Of a DNA stretch of 64,000 nucleotides, positions 1 to 10,744 are shown piece by piece; the first letter of the stretch is position 1, and the number at the start of each line of letters is the position of its first letter. The notes under the pieces are model-generated. The model did no database searches and had not been told where the DNA came from. It was given only the letters and a program-made list of their open reading frames with translations. The stretch is from Lentinula raphanica (Eukaryota; Basidiomycota; Agaricomycetes; Agaricales; Omphalotaceae). Location of the stretch: positions 558,001 to 622,000 of the forward strand of contig JANVFP010000021.1 in NCBI GenBank assembly GCA_027919835.1, given 5' to 3'. A program made the position numbers and the translations under genes.

Positions 1-1041
1 CATTTTACGGTTGAAATATTGTTGGTCAAATATAGTTTTTTGCAAACCATTTTACAGAGGTTCTATACATTGTATAACCATAGTTAGATGGACAGCAAAA
101 TTTCTTGCAAAATTTTTGATAATGCAGATAGTTTTACAGATGTAAAATACTCATTCCCTTCCAGTGGAACGAGGATCAAGGTGAGAGGTTTGGACCATGT
201 ACACATTGGTAGTACCGAGCAAGGAAGCACAGCTACGGCTAGCGCTCGTCACAAAGAACACAAGCGCCAGCTTCTAGTATCCCACGCTATCTCTTCTGCA
301 GCAACTACTACTAGCAAATGTTTGATCATGTTGAGCCTTGAGTATCAGCGAACAACCATTGCCTCGGAGTACACATGTACTCGTACAATCGCGATGTTAG
401 AAAGACCGATAGTATTGGGTTCAGGTCCGCACTTTTCAACAACAATAAAAAATCATCATCTCATGCATTATTTTGACTTGAAAGGCTTGATTATTTCGTC
501 AAAGAACGCGGACTTGGTATTTTGAAAAGTCCGCTCCACAAAGGCTTTTCATGAATCCCATTCGTCAAGTCTGTACAGAGCGAATCTCTCCTCTCCGTCT
601 CGCTACTTCGAACTCGAACCTCGAGACCTGCTCGCCCTCTCTCGTTCATAAGAATCCAGACGGAACAGACGGGAGATTGCAGACAACATGCAGGTACATC
701 TAGTGAACAGTAAGTAAAGTATCCGGAAACTGGCGGCGTACGCACCAGTAACATGTAACGTTTCTTGATGAGCAGCAGCCCTTTCACATCACTCCTCCCA
801 CTCGATCTCCAATCGGTGCCTTGTATTCTCTGACTCTGTACCAAGAGCAATGAAGACAACTTTGTGCTTGCAACCGAAGGCATGAGAAAGCCTTCTATGC
901 GCAAAGTGTCATCGAGAAAACCGCTGGCTTTCCCGAAACCAATCGATATGTCCTAGAATTATGGACTTACGCGTATCCTTGGCAAGATCTACAAGATTTC
1001 AGATCTTCCTCCCTCGGAAATTCGGTGATTTTGTTTCGAAA
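1..1041. other. No supported gene
   Basis: Open stretches on both strands (88-525 plus, 491-904 minus) have compositions that do not look like protein, lack recognisable motifs and are not joined by convincing splice sites. I see no RNA gene, repeat or transposon end here. A gene entering from the left edge cannot be excluded. Confidence 0.5.
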
Positions 1042-1842
1042 CTAGACGTCAGCAGGGTTCGAAAAGCGCAGAGGATTTTCTGTGATCTCCTGCAGTTGAG
1101 TTTGAATTTTCTGATGTACTTCCCATGCGTAGTCGATGTTCGTGGAAGGTTTGGACGTGATATCGGCGGGAGGCTTCTGAGTAACAGGCCGCGAGACTGA
1201 TGGCGGGGGACTGTTTGGAGGGGCAAAAACGGTTTCCGGAGTAGACGAGTGAGCAGTGAAGGATGGGCACAATGCAACGTGATCTTGATCTGGTTCAAAG
1301 GCACTAATCCGTCCACGAATCCGGTCCAAAGCACGGTTCTGGGATAGGTGATCACAGAGCACATATTCACTGTAGAAATATCGTCCAGAGCTATAGGCTC
1401 CGTTGGGTTCCACCACTATCCCGCCCGAGCTGATGCATTCATCGCAATAGCAGATAAATAAACATTGTTCAGCCCGACTCTCCATGTTGTCGCTGGAGAT
1501 ATTGGCCGCGTGGGCGGGTTTTGGAAGCAGTCTGCTGTACAGATATGTCAATGCAATCTCGTGATCATGGTTTCCAAAGATTCCTAGCCTGCAGTATATT
1601 TTGGTCCAGTATGTGTTGAACCAGACCAATCCCTCAAATAGAACGAGAACGACAAGGATAAGGACGAGGTGGAATTTGAAAAGGTTGAAAAGATAAGCGC
1701 TTGAGCGCTTGAGCTTGAGTACAGCGCCGACTTCAAGTTGACTGCCTTCAAAAGTCTGACATTTCGAACGTTGAATGTGAATGGGGACCTCTTTTGAGTT
1801 GTCTTGTATACTACAATCTGAGCTTAAGGCTTCCTTTACCAT
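1042..1842 (-). CDS. Uncharacterised Cys-rich ORF with one hydrophobic segment
   Basis: The open frame is 266 residues if started at 1842. A hydrophobic run at residues 54-71 could be a membrane helix, but it overlaps a region of weak coding character. A second in-frame ATG at 1485 would give 147 residues. That shorter product starts just before a CYCDEC cluster followed by Gly and Tyr residues and a Cys-Asp-His. This resembles the Cys-rich N-termini found on many uncharacterised or transposon-linked proteins of Agaricomycetes. The last third is rich in Pro, Ser and Thr. No catalytic motif is visible. The frame probably represents one exon of a longer or broken gene. I prefer the 1485 start. 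Confidence 0.35.
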   Translation of the reverse strand: MVKEALSSDCSIQDNSKEVPIHIQRSKCQTFEGSQLEVGAVLKLKRSSAYLFNLFKFHLVLILVVLVLFEGLVWFNTYWTKIYCRLGIFGNHDHEIALTYLYSRLLPKPAHAANISSDNMESRAEQCLFICYCDECISSGGIVVEPNGAYSSGRYFYSEYVLCDHLSQNRALDRIRGRISAFEPDQDHVALCPSFTAHSSTPETVFAPPNSPPPSVSRPVTQKPPADITSKPSTNIDYAWEVHQKIQTQLQEITENPLRFSNPADV

Positions 1843-2512
1843 TCACGGACGCGTTTATCTAATTGAGCTAGCCAGGCTAACGAGGTCTCTATGATCGTGC
1901 AAAATGGATAGAATGCATGGTGCTGCTTGTACTAGTTGTACCAGGCAAAGCGAACATGATCACCTATATTCCATCCTGCACAGTATTGTCTTGACCACGA
2001 CGATAGGAAGGGGGAAACCAATTTGATATTACTAGGTCACAACGTTGATGCTACGAGTCCTGTACTTTGTCATTCTACCATCGTACGGATAATGGGGACA
2101 CGCCTCGGAGTTTCTGCCTCAGAGCTTTTTGAAGTCGTGTATCACAGAGAGCCAGGTGAACCAGTCTGGAAGTATAGTTGGAATATGCAAGGAGTCAGGA
2201 TCGAGAGCATGACACAGGTCGTGAAATTCATCTGGCATGAAGCGTATCGTGAGCTGAGTGCGAACATGCTCCACAACACTTGATAGGTCATGGACGAGGA
2301 AGATCTGGCGCTGAACTTTGCATTCCGAAAACGCCTGAGGGCAAGATTGAGTGCGCTACTCAGGTTCGACTAATCGTAAAACGCTTACAGAGTCAAGGTA
2401 GCTGTTGCTAGCCGGTAGGATCGCCATGGGTAATTCGGACTGACTCAGCGGGGCCACCAGAATCCAAACTGTGCAGAAGTTTAGTGAAGTTATGATCGTG
2501 CATGAGAAAGTG
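1843..2512. other. Intergenic, weak coding only
   Basis: An 86-residue plus-strand ORF (2023-2283) starts with TTG and has no recognisable motif. The minus-strand ORF ending at 2356 may be a downstream exon of the 2938 gene, but no clear splice pair was found. Nothing else was seen. Confidence 0.4.
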
Positions 2513-2938
2513 CTACATGCCTGAGTTCGAGGAAAACCTAGCCACAACCACCTTTGCAGGTGTCTCATGATATACTGTATCGGTAGAGTCATCCATGTGG
2601 CCCGATATGCGAGCATGAATGGAGGTGAACACCACTGATTCTGACGGCGGAGGTTCCCAATCAGATTCTTCGGATAGATTGTCGCATAGTTCAACATCGC
2701 TGTCAACATCGCTGTTGTCGTGTGATGTTGTAAGAGGCTCCGCATCAAGCAGAGTAATGTTCGAGCACGAGAGAGTAGAGATGTGGTCGTCTCGCAAGGG
2801 GAAGCGCTCTACAGCAATGTTCGGTTCCCAAGGACGTGGATGAGTTTTGGCAGGATGCTTATTGACGAAGACAAAATCTTCGACAAGAACGAAGTCTTCA
2901 ACGAGGACGAAGTCTGAATCATGATCAGTTTGAGCCAT
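2513..2938 (-). CDS. Small acidic uncharacterised protein (first exon?)
   Basis: Starting at the ATG at 2938 gives about 141 residues. The N-terminus repeats the motif DFVLVE twice, with a third degenerate copy, and residues 75-110 are rich in Asp, Glu and Ser. There is no signal peptide or membrane helix. The frame ends at 2513. A GT dinucleotide after the codons for ETPAK could be a donor into a further exon, so this may be the first exon only. An ATAAGCGC motif lies about 120 nt upstream (3059-3066) and reads in the same direction as the gene. That motif recurs before other genes in this window. Function is unknown. Confidence 0.4.
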   Translation of the reverse strand: MAQTDHDSDFVLVEDFVLVEDFVFVNKHPAKTHPRPWEPNIAVERFPLRDDHISTLSCSNITLLDAEPLTTSHDNSDVDSDVELCDNLSEESDWEPPPSESVVFTSIHARISGHMDDSTDTVYHETPAKVVVARFSSNSGM

Positions 2939-3472
2939 GTTAGATCTGGGGGAGTGGCTCGCGCTCACCTGCGTAATTATATAAATTCAGACAAAGGGCC
3001 TTTGTCGATGTCAGGTTTGATCAGAAAAGAGGTCCATGAAAAGAACTGCTGGCCGTGGGCGCTTATAGACAAGCGCGGCGCAGGAAAGCAAGGGCGCCAA
3101 TTGGGCGCCAATGCCTTCATGGCACATGCCTCCGAATCCGTGGGGTCATCTCAAGTATTTTCTTCCTCGTAATGTATCATCTTCAATTGCAACCCTAGGA
3201 CGTATCGCCTCGTATATTGTCATCTTCTAAAACTCGTTTCGCATGACCGTTGATCGACCTTCAGACCAGAGAGGGAGGGTGCAGCCTGACCGTGACTTCC
3301 CCCCAGTCACAAATGCAAAATTACTCCATAGTATCATTCTCTGAGTTACATACATGATCACAGAAAACAGGGGTGGACATTGGTGGACACCGGAAACCTT
3401 TGAATGCAGAGCAAGGGAATTACTAATGAGAAACGACATCAACCCTGGTTGAATGCTTCAGACTACAGCCTA

Positions 3473-4991
3473 CTACAGCTGATCTCTACCATGAAAGGAG
3501 ATTTGATGAACACACGTAGATGTGTCTCCCCAGTTATCCACAATTTCGATTAGAACGACGGATGTCTGAACTGGGATGTGGGTCGGGAATATTTGTCGGC
3601 CTCCTTTCGAAGGTACATAGAAGATTCTTGCTACTTCGATGAAAGCCGAGGAAGAATTGAAATGCGACGGGTCGAGAAGCTGATCAACGGTAACAAATCG
3701 CTCCCAGGATGTGAGTAAGCCGAGATGTCCAACTTGAACTTCGGATTTCAGGACAAGGGCCCGCATGATGACGATTTTGGGTGCCTGTCTCAACTTGATG
3801 TTACCAGCATCGAGGTGATCAGGGAAGTGGAGTGTGTAGTGAGTCCACTCAATGGTATCTGACAAGGAAACAGTGATATGACCTTTGGAGCCAGTGAACT
3901 TCCAACAGTTCGACGCCGAAACTTGTTCCTCGAGGACAACAAGTGGAGGGTTGATGTGCATCTGGGTCTTATCATAACCCCTGAAGATGGCAATCAATCC
4001 AGCGGCGTAAGAAAGGGTACCCAATCCTTCCGTTCGCGAAGTGAGTCCCGATACCACTTTGGCACCACGTTCGGCAAGTCCAAAATTGGGCATGAGATGT
4101 TGAAGAGGAGGATATGAGAACATCGGTTTGGCAATCACTACGTCCGAATGTCCGAGGTCGACATTCGGTTCGGTCAGCATTACGTTCGGCCCGTTGAGCT
4201 GTATAACGTCGGGCTCGTCAAATGGCATAACATTAGGCTCATTGGATGGCGGAACATTTGGCTCATTGAGCAGCGTAAAGTCAGGTTCGTCGACCGTGTC
4301 TATCGCGACGTCATCTGCAGTGATGGAAGTGGTGGTGGAAGTGGTGGTGGAAGTGGTGGTGGAAGTGGTGGAGAAGGGTATATGAACGAAGGCATTGGCA
4401 GTTGTTGTTGAGACGATGTGAGCTAATGTGTCTGTTATTGGTTTTGGTGATCCGACTTCGCGTTCGTGACACAAACGATGGTAGTAATCGGCATTGCAGT
4501 TGATCGCACTGAATGGTGCGAAAAGATCTGGAAGAGCACAGCTGCAGATTATTCCCATCGGGGTGCACAATGTGCCAATCAGTTTCTGTGGCATGCGCAC
4601 TGAAGGGAAGTATTGGCCAACAACATAGGATATCACGAGAGGAAATGTGATCAGGAAGGTCAGTCGATGACAACCCCAAAGCCTCCGCAGCATGAACATT
4701 GACCAGGTCCACATAGTGCTTTCAGGCTTATTGTAAGGTTTCATGACCTCCTTGACCTGTGGAGACGCATCCGAGCACATGTCAGCCTCGAGTATAGGTA
4801 TCATCACCTCAGTTCGGATGTTGCTGAAATTTACACGGTCTTTCTTTGAATACTGCCATAGAGATAGTTCAGCTAAAAAGGCTGGGATGGCCGGCGCAGA
4901 GCTCGAGATTGCTAGTACCTACCTTGCGTAAGTTAGGCTCAGAGGAATCAGAAAGGGTGAACCGTTCAGCATTTAGCCCTTGAGAAACCAT
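3473..4991 (-). CDS. SUN-domain (Sad1/UNC84-like) membrane protein
   Basis: Exon 1 is 4991-4923 and exon 2 is 4852-3473, separated by a 70-nt GT-AG intron that keeps the frame; the product is about 482 residues. In order it has a short N-terminus, a membrane helix at about residues 87-104, a Ser/Thr run (TTS repeats, about 184-200), Asn-Glu-Pro-Asn-Val-type repeats (about 210-255) and a C-terminal SUN domain from about 295. The SUN domain shows CWKFTGSKGHITVSLS, an APK motif and a closing VDNWGDTSTCVHQISFHG, as in Sad1/UNC84 proteins. Such proteins sit in the inner nuclear membrane and bind KASH partners in the perinuclear space to form LINC bridges. No long coiled coil is visible, so trimerisation is uncertain. 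An insertion enlarges the middle of the domain. Family call firm; specific role inferred. Confidence 0.75.
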
Positions 4992-5260
4992 TGATGTGTA
5001 GAGTACGAGGTGGCAGTGGGAGGATTGGAGAGTTATACACGATTCACGGCGCACGCAGTGAGACACAGGTGTGACATGATGCATGATGTCGTATTATAGT
5101 ACTGGTACAAATCTGGTCGTATTGAAATATATCATGATGCATTGATGGAGCAATGATCATGGCACAATCCAGGCGCGCATGAATTGGAGGCAAAGGTAGC
5201 TTCACTGTGAATCGATTAAATGTATTTTATATATTCAGCGTGAATGAAGAACAGCCAAAT

Positions 5261-6625
5261 TTACCGTATTGCGGGTTGAGGTAGCTTCAAAGACACAGCG
5301 AGTAAAGGAGACAACTTGAAGGTGTCTTCGATCCTCGTATTCTGAAAGCCAGAGTGAGTTGTACCAGTTGGCTGGAAGCTGTGCAATTGCAACATCTGGT
5401 TGCAGAACTCGTTCAACCCGATTTCAAGAGTATTGCGGTCTTGGAAGCTCTCCGAGTGAATACTTGCCACCACCCAGGGAGCGTTCACCGATGTACCAAG
5501 CACTGAGCAAACTCAAGAAATCGGCTGATTCCTGTGAGCCCCATTCAACAGTTGTTTGGTAGAATTTGCCGTCCAAACCAGTCTCGTCGCCGCTCATGCA
5601 TTCAACAGTGAGATGTCGAATGAACTGGGTCAACTCACCCAGAACTCAACCAAGGGTCTTTGATGGCGATACTAGATTCTCGTGAACACATCGATACGTT
5701 GCTACAAGAGCCTTACCATCATGTCAGCGAAAAGTGAATGGACGAGAACGAGGAATAAAGAACTTACAATGTGACGGCGAGCCAGCCTCCTTGCTCGTTG
5801 ATCATCATCCTTCTCCTTCGATGACTTTGTATTCCCTTGTCGCTCATAATCTCTTTTCAATTGTGCAAGATGACCCATGAAAGCCGCGTAGACATCCTTA
5901 CTATTCCGATAGCCCCCGTACCCTTCTCTCGATCGGAACAAGATACCGACTTCATGACGAACTGATTCCACGAGTCGATTCTTACCATACGACCTGCGTT
6001 TGGGTGGTTCGTATAACTTTGGACGGGGTCCGGGTTCTGCAGAAATGTGGCCATCGTCCCTACCAGCAGAACGCGTGGTGCGCTGAAATAGAGCCGACAT
6101 AGCGATAGCACCTATCTAGGATTCCTTTTAGTGTCTCTAGATCTATGTTCGGGATATCCATCTGCGACCTGAAGTGATTTTCCTGAAATGAGCCAGTTAG
6201 TTATCTGTGGATACAAATTCCACAGAAATGGTAATTACCATTAACGGCGATTTGACACCGCTCTGGGTTAACGAGAGCAACTCCGCCATTAGGCTAGTTC
6301 GAGCTTCGTTTACATGATGGAACGTGCGCGTTCGAGGCAGGGAAGTGTTGAGAATTTGTGTGAGAAGGGAAAGGCCGCGTATGTATTCGTTGTCGCTAAC
6401 CTCAGGCGCAAGTCCGTCACTGCTATACACCTTGAGGTACGTTCCATTCCCGTCTATGCCCTCATCCATCTGCATAGGGATTTCACAGCATGAATCACCA
6501 TGGGATCGCGACGATTGTAGATTCGCTATCCCCAAGTTGCTGCTAACAAAGTCTGTATCGAAAATCAAGGAAGCTAAGCCATCCCAACTGTCACGTTCTC
6601 CACTGATGCCACAGGCGGCCTCCAA
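5261..6625 (-). pseudogene. Decayed paralogue of the SGDE-motif gene at 51031-54980
   Basis: Segments on the minus strand match successive exons of the intact plus-strand gene at 51-55 kb. The match begins with ELLSLTQSGVK (intact copy ELISLVETGVK), followed after a GT-AG intron by NHFRSQMD and LDRCYRYVG. It continues with the PKLYEPPKRRS segment, an LAQLKRDYERQG helix, VECMSGDETG with a WGSQESADFL tail, and LAVSLKLPQPAIR at the end. The copy is broken in several ways. The frame shifts after LDRCYRYVG. About 80 residues present in the intact copy between GVLLG and FLAHITQ are missing. A TAG sits where the intact copy has Tyr (FTRI-stop-YRHQ against FKKLYIQY), and further shifts occur before and after the SGDE motif. 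No functional product is expected. Confidence 0.7.
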
Positions 6626-7502
6626 CCGGTTTCACGCCATGACTCCGATGTGATGCACTGATGCACAGTGAAATTGAGGGGCACAGAGGGGCACACTCAT
6701 CCTGAAAAGAGCGAAAGGTTTTCTCAACAGGTACCGAAAGCAATCCGTGGGTGGATGGGGAAGAAAAGATCAACTGCTCATCATCGTCATCGTGGTTCGG
6801 CATGGTGTACGGGGCATCGACCCACTGGAAATCAACTGTTCGATATTGGCATCGTGGTTCGGTAGGGCGTACAGACCACTGTTTGCGTCCATCGACCCGC
6901 CGTTTGCATCAATTGGCCTGTCGCTGCGCTCGTCAGATGGTCCAAGTGCGAATAGAGCTTCTGGAAAGTTACCAGGATGGAGGATTTGATCAAATTCCTG
7001 GAAGAGTGGGAAATGGTGGAAGTTTTCTGATAGAGGAGAAGGAGGCATTGGAGCAGAAGATAAGTCTACTCATGAACTTCGCTCGTCGACTGCGTAATCA
7101 GCCGGAACTTCGGGAGATGCCAATTGCGCGGCTGTAGTGGAGATAGCTCTGTAGACGAGAATTAACGAAGATGAGCATACATAGAGTGGTCTTGCTCATC
7201 TTATCGACTGTATCTACGTACTTTGGAGGTAGTTACTCGGGAGGCTTGAAGAAGACTACCCGCAGCAGAGTTCGTCGCAGCAGCAGAGTCTGAGATGAGG
7301 ATTCGCGTTGGGGAAATGAGAAGCGTCTACTACCTCTGGGTATGAATGGATGGGCATTATAGCTAGCTGTTCGACCTAACAGGGGATCTGGCAGGATTGT
7401 ACATCTTTGTATACCCGAAGAATGGACTGGATGAACTAGAGACCCGGTACTTCTGACTCGGGAGCTGCTGCTCGTCGTATCGGGTAGCGTGCCCGGTTTC
7501 AT
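6626..7502 (-). pseudogene. Degenerate upstream exons of the same minus-strand locus
   Basis: Three open minus-strand stretches (7502-7233, 7048-6770 and 6803-6591) have protein-like composition and lie just upstream of, and collinear with, the decayed SGDE-family copy. The last two overlap in different frames and each carries a PNHD...EQLI-S-S segment. This is a duplicated unit thrown out of frame. The stretch beginning at 7502 (MKPGTLPDTTSSSS) is Ser/Arg-rich like a disordered N-terminus. I infer that these are remnants of the N-terminal half of the same gene. Sequence similarity to the intact gene's N-terminus is not evident by eye. Confidence 0.35.
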
Positions 7503-8344
7503 AAGATGAGCCTTGAGCTTTGAGGTTCAGAGAAAATCATTGTCTATGACAGCATTTACTATTGTTGTGTATCAGTACATATGTTGCACAAGATCGTACA
7601 ACAGCTATACACACCGCTGTAAAAGCTTCTACAGGCAGGAGAGAAGTCGGTAGGCTAGATCAGAACCTATAAGAACTCGCTCGGAAGAAACGATGATTAT
7701 GAACACTGAAGTTCATGATTGTAAAGCCCCGCAAGAATATTTCCGGTAATACCATGAACAGCCTCGAGTTACGCGTCATCTCGGTTGTTATCGCACGAAA
7801 CATTTTTAGGGTGTTAGTTCTAATATGAACCTGATATGTTGCGTCTTGAATGTACAACTTGAAGGAGAGTTGAAACTTTAACTTGAGAGCATGTACGGAC
7901 TGGTACGGACCTGGTACGGACGTTGCCGAAAGTTCAAAGACGCGTTTGTGGCGCGTGAAAATAGCTAGAGTAATCATGATCGCGTTCAACGACGGACCAT
8001 GGACATTCAAGGTGACCTTCCTAGCTGTCCTTGCTATCAATAATCAATCTGAGTAGGTTTTCTCATCTTAGTTCTTCAACACTAGTGCTTTATTGGAGCT
8101 CAGATCAGTATCGATCCGAATGAACTTCTACTGCACATGGTGTGCGACCCGTCAAGTTTTCTCAGCAGAATGGAACGGCTCCGAGCATTGTCATTACACA
8201 TCGAGCATGGACTACCCGCCTGGATTCTATCTCTGGCCTTGTGATCTCAATTTTCTCGATACTGCTTCTTTTCTACCCTTCTTCAGTCCATGGGTTCAAG
8301 TGATTTTGAGGTCAGTTGAGAGTTCGTTCCTGATGTTCTCCCTA
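7503..8344. other. No supported gene
   Basis: The 126-residue minus ORF (7660-8040) and the 92-residue plus ORF (8093-8371) have no motif, no splice partners and unlikely composition. No repeat or element end was found. Confidence 0.45.
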
Positions 8345-8352
8345 TATATATA
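8345..8352 (+). promoter_or_regulatory. TATA-like box
   Basis: An alternating TATATATA run lies about 50 nt upstream of the signal-peptide ATG at 8397. The spacing suits a fungal core promoter for that reading frame. Confidence 0.35.
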
Positions 8353-8396
8353 TCATGCTACTAGTATGTAGATGGTCCGAGTAGTGCAGACCATCC

Positions 8397-8940
8397 ATGC
8401 GGATGAACCTCCTACATGCCTCCCTCTTGCTCTCTGTAGCAAGCCTAGCTATAGTGGAGGCTACAGCAGATTTTGAGTGTCCACCAACTGTTTCATTAAA
8501 GCCTTTGTGAGCAGTTCCTTCTTTGAAACCCTGTTATACAGCTGATTCCGCCCATAGACAGAAGCGCACCACTATAACGACGTGGATTATGACCCAGGTA
8601 CTGGAAGCTCCATCAATGGTTCCTTCTGGACAGACTCGTTGCGTATTCGAAACAAATGAGCTCTGGTGCACTGGCGAACGTGACGATCTCGGCCAACATC
8701 GCTTCGGGTGACTACCTCATCCGACACGAACTCATCGCGCTTCAAATTGCTCAGGCTGAGGGAGGTGCAGAGCTCTACCTGGCTTGTGTCCAGGTGAGTA
8801 TTGAAGGAGATGAAATGGGTACGCCGACTGGTGCAGCTTCCTGGGGTGATACTGATCCGGGAATTTCAAGCTTGCTCGATGTATGTTCTACGTAAAGTTA
8901 TTCTGCATGAGTTGACCCTGCAGCTGATTTTTCTCTGTGT
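8397..8940 (+). pseudogene. AA9 lytic polysaccharide monooxygenase-like remnant with signal peptide
   Basis: The ATG at 8397 opens a good signal peptide (MRMNLLHASLLLSVASLAIV), but the frame ends at 8510. About 130 nt further on, 8630-8880 encodes the typical C-terminal part of AA9 (formerly GH61) copper enzymes. It has RLVAYSKQMSSG, then NVTISANIASGDYLIRHELI, then ELYLACVQVSIEG and a closing DPGI. AA9 proteins cut cellulose oxidatively outside the cell. The residue before Leu-Tyr in the conserved Gln-x-Tyr motif is Glu here. The N-terminal copper His and the second His motif are absent, and linking the segments needs at least one frameshift. I therefore call it a remnant; unusual splicing is the alternative. 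Confidence 0.5.
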
Positions 8941-9054
8941 AGCGCTGTCGACGCTTCCGTTGCTCGTCCGCGTACGCTCAGCAGAGTGACCAAGGATCAG
9001 ACGCGCAGTGAAATCGTGGGTCGACATTCTTACAATCAACTAACTTTCGCGCAG

Positions 9055-9318
9055 GGTCAACTCTCGAACCACAAGAATTTCGGGAATCACTCCTGAAAGA
9101 GGCCGACGAAGACTTTGCAGCACGCAAACCGCTAGACGAGAAAGCACTGTCTGGAAAGGAACTATATGCCCCCGAACTTCTACCTGAGTAAGTCACCGAA
9201 TTTTGACTGAGATGAATACTAAATCGACCCTATATTTATTTCCAGTCTTCAAACGTACCGCGCAAGTTTAGTGATTGGGACCCAAGAGCTTCCGGGCGAA
9301 GAGTATAGGCGCCCGTAA
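9055..9318 (+). CDS. Possible 3' exons of an uncharacterised gene
   Basis: Two exons fit well together. The first is 9055-9187, with acceptor TTTCGCGCAG preceded by a CTAAC branch site and donor GTAAGT. The second is 9246-9318, preceded by TTTCCAG. They encode PQEFRESLLKEADEDFAARK, an ELYAPELLPD stretch and a stop at 9318. The Asp/Glu/Arg-rich pattern with ELYA and DFAAR resembles low-complexity tails of secreted basidiomycete proteins. No upstream exon in the correct phase was found. They may belong to the locus that starts at 8397, in which case that copy is less broken than it appears. Confidence 0.3.
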
Positions 9319-9672
9319 TCGTTCTCTCTAACGTTAATCGATTGCAGTATTTAAGTTAGTCTTACGAGCTACGCAGTCGAGCAGGCTTCGGACGCAGTTA
9401 CTTCAATCAAACTATGCGACATCAATGCTTAACTATAACTCTCAAAACGAGTAAACTCAAGGTCCAAGGATATTCTACAATACTATCTCCCATCGGCGGA
9501 TTCTGCTAGAAATAGGCCCACAACTCCTATCTGCTCTATTCTTTCGAGGAGAGCATCAGACTCAGAGATGGTCGTAATTCGTGTTGTGACATGCATCTGC
9601 TGGACTACTGGGTGACCATTCCCGTCCAAACCCCCCAACTCTCTTCTCGCTCTTTTCTGCTGGCTCAGAAAG

Positions 9673-9678
9673 TATAAA
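9673..9678 (+). promoter_or_regulatory. TATA box
   Basis: TATAAA occurs 51 nt upstream of the ATG at 9729 and is followed by a C/A-rich leader ending in CACCAAG before the ATG. This is a typical strong-promoter layout for a small secreted protein gene. Confidence 0.5.
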
Positions 9679-9728
9679 GTACAGCTCGAGTCATTCTATC
9701 TACATAACTACAACTTCGAAACACCAAG

Positions 9729-10071
9729 ATGCGCTTCTACGCTATCCTTGTCGTCTCCTCCATTCTGGCTATGGTCCTCGCCGCACCTCACCCAACTCGG
9801 AGTCGTGATCGCGGTACTAGCCTTCATTGAACGTGTACGTTTCACACTCATTCGTCCACTTACTCAGAGAGTAACATTTGTGCAACTTCAGAGGGGCAAT
9901 CAGTTTTCTAAGCAAGGCGGGGATACATATGCCAGTGGTTCTTCAATGCCCAACCAAGCTGCGGTCATGCCATCTTCAGGATTGGAATATGTAGGTGTTC
10001 ATAACTTTAGCTCTCGTAGGACCGCCACAAATCAGACCATAGCAGCCTCTCCAAACCATGCAGGCTTCTGA
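9729..10071 (+). CDS. Small secreted protein candidate (splicing unresolved)
   Basis: The ATG at 9729 starts a clear signal peptide (MRFYAILVVSSILAMVLA) with a likely cleavage after Ala and a mature start at APHPTRSRDR. The frame then needs an intron. GTACTAG at 9814 to TTCAG at 9891 is one option, but it runs into a stop. The downstream stretch 9892-10071 (GNQFSKQGGDTYASGSSMPN) is protein-like and Gly/Ser/Gln-rich, but it is out of phase with that splice. The gene is either spliced in a way I cannot settle or is frameshifted. The TATA box upstream supports a real transcription unit. Function is unknown. Confidence 0.4.
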
Positions 10072-10129
10072 AACTCGCACATATGGTGACTGTCGCACCT
10101 CACCTGACACCAGGCGTCCCGCCTCAGGC

Positions 10130-10744
10130 TCTGTTTGGCGCGAGCCGATGTGCGTGTTCTTCTACTATCTCGTGAAGTTGTTTCTTTCAGTGGCTCATGA
10201 TTTTTCTTCGGTATCTCGTAGGCTTTGACTCATTGCATGTAGCCATGAAGAGTTTAGATATCATGGTCCGGTTTGTAGTAGCTCAACTCGAAGTAAAGGG
10301 GAAGTCAGAAACATTGAATTTCAAACTCCAAGACACTTTCTCGTATGTGCAGAAATAATGAAGACAATCTGAAAGTGGTAACTCATTCGTATGGATACTT
10401 GTGTCTAGGATATTGTCCATAGCAAAATGCAGAAATCCATCCTGACAGATTACAGCTCGGACCTAATTTAACCTTGGGACAAGCATTCATATTGCAGGGG
10501 TGAACTGCAACATCTCTTCGAAGCTCTGACCTTTGCAATAAGCAGCATGCATAGAACCTTAGAAACCGTCGTACCGAAGGAACAGGCATGAGATATCCCT
10601 ATTCCCGGTCCTAGTACACGTGCGATAAAGAAAGCAACGGTTAGTAATTCAAACTCAGCACACAAAGTTATACTCACCTCTGGCGTTCCCCAAAAGAGCA
10701 TTATTTCGTGTCTTACCAATTGACACATTGGTTTCAGCTCCCAG
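10130..10744. other. Intergenic
   Basis: Only short minus-strand ORFs without motifs occur here. They overlap the promoter side of the F-box gene at 10745. No repeat or RNA gene was seen. Confidence 0.45.

Noticed and set aside
88..525. 145-residue plus ORF at the left edge
   Set aside because: No motif, unlikely composition, no splice partners.
4128..4411. Plus-strand Gly-Gly-Gly-Ser repeat ORF
   Set aside because: It is the opposite-strand shadow of the TTS repeat in the SUN-domain gene.
7660..8040. 126-residue minus ORF
   Set aside because: No recognisable features, codon pattern unlike the supported genes.
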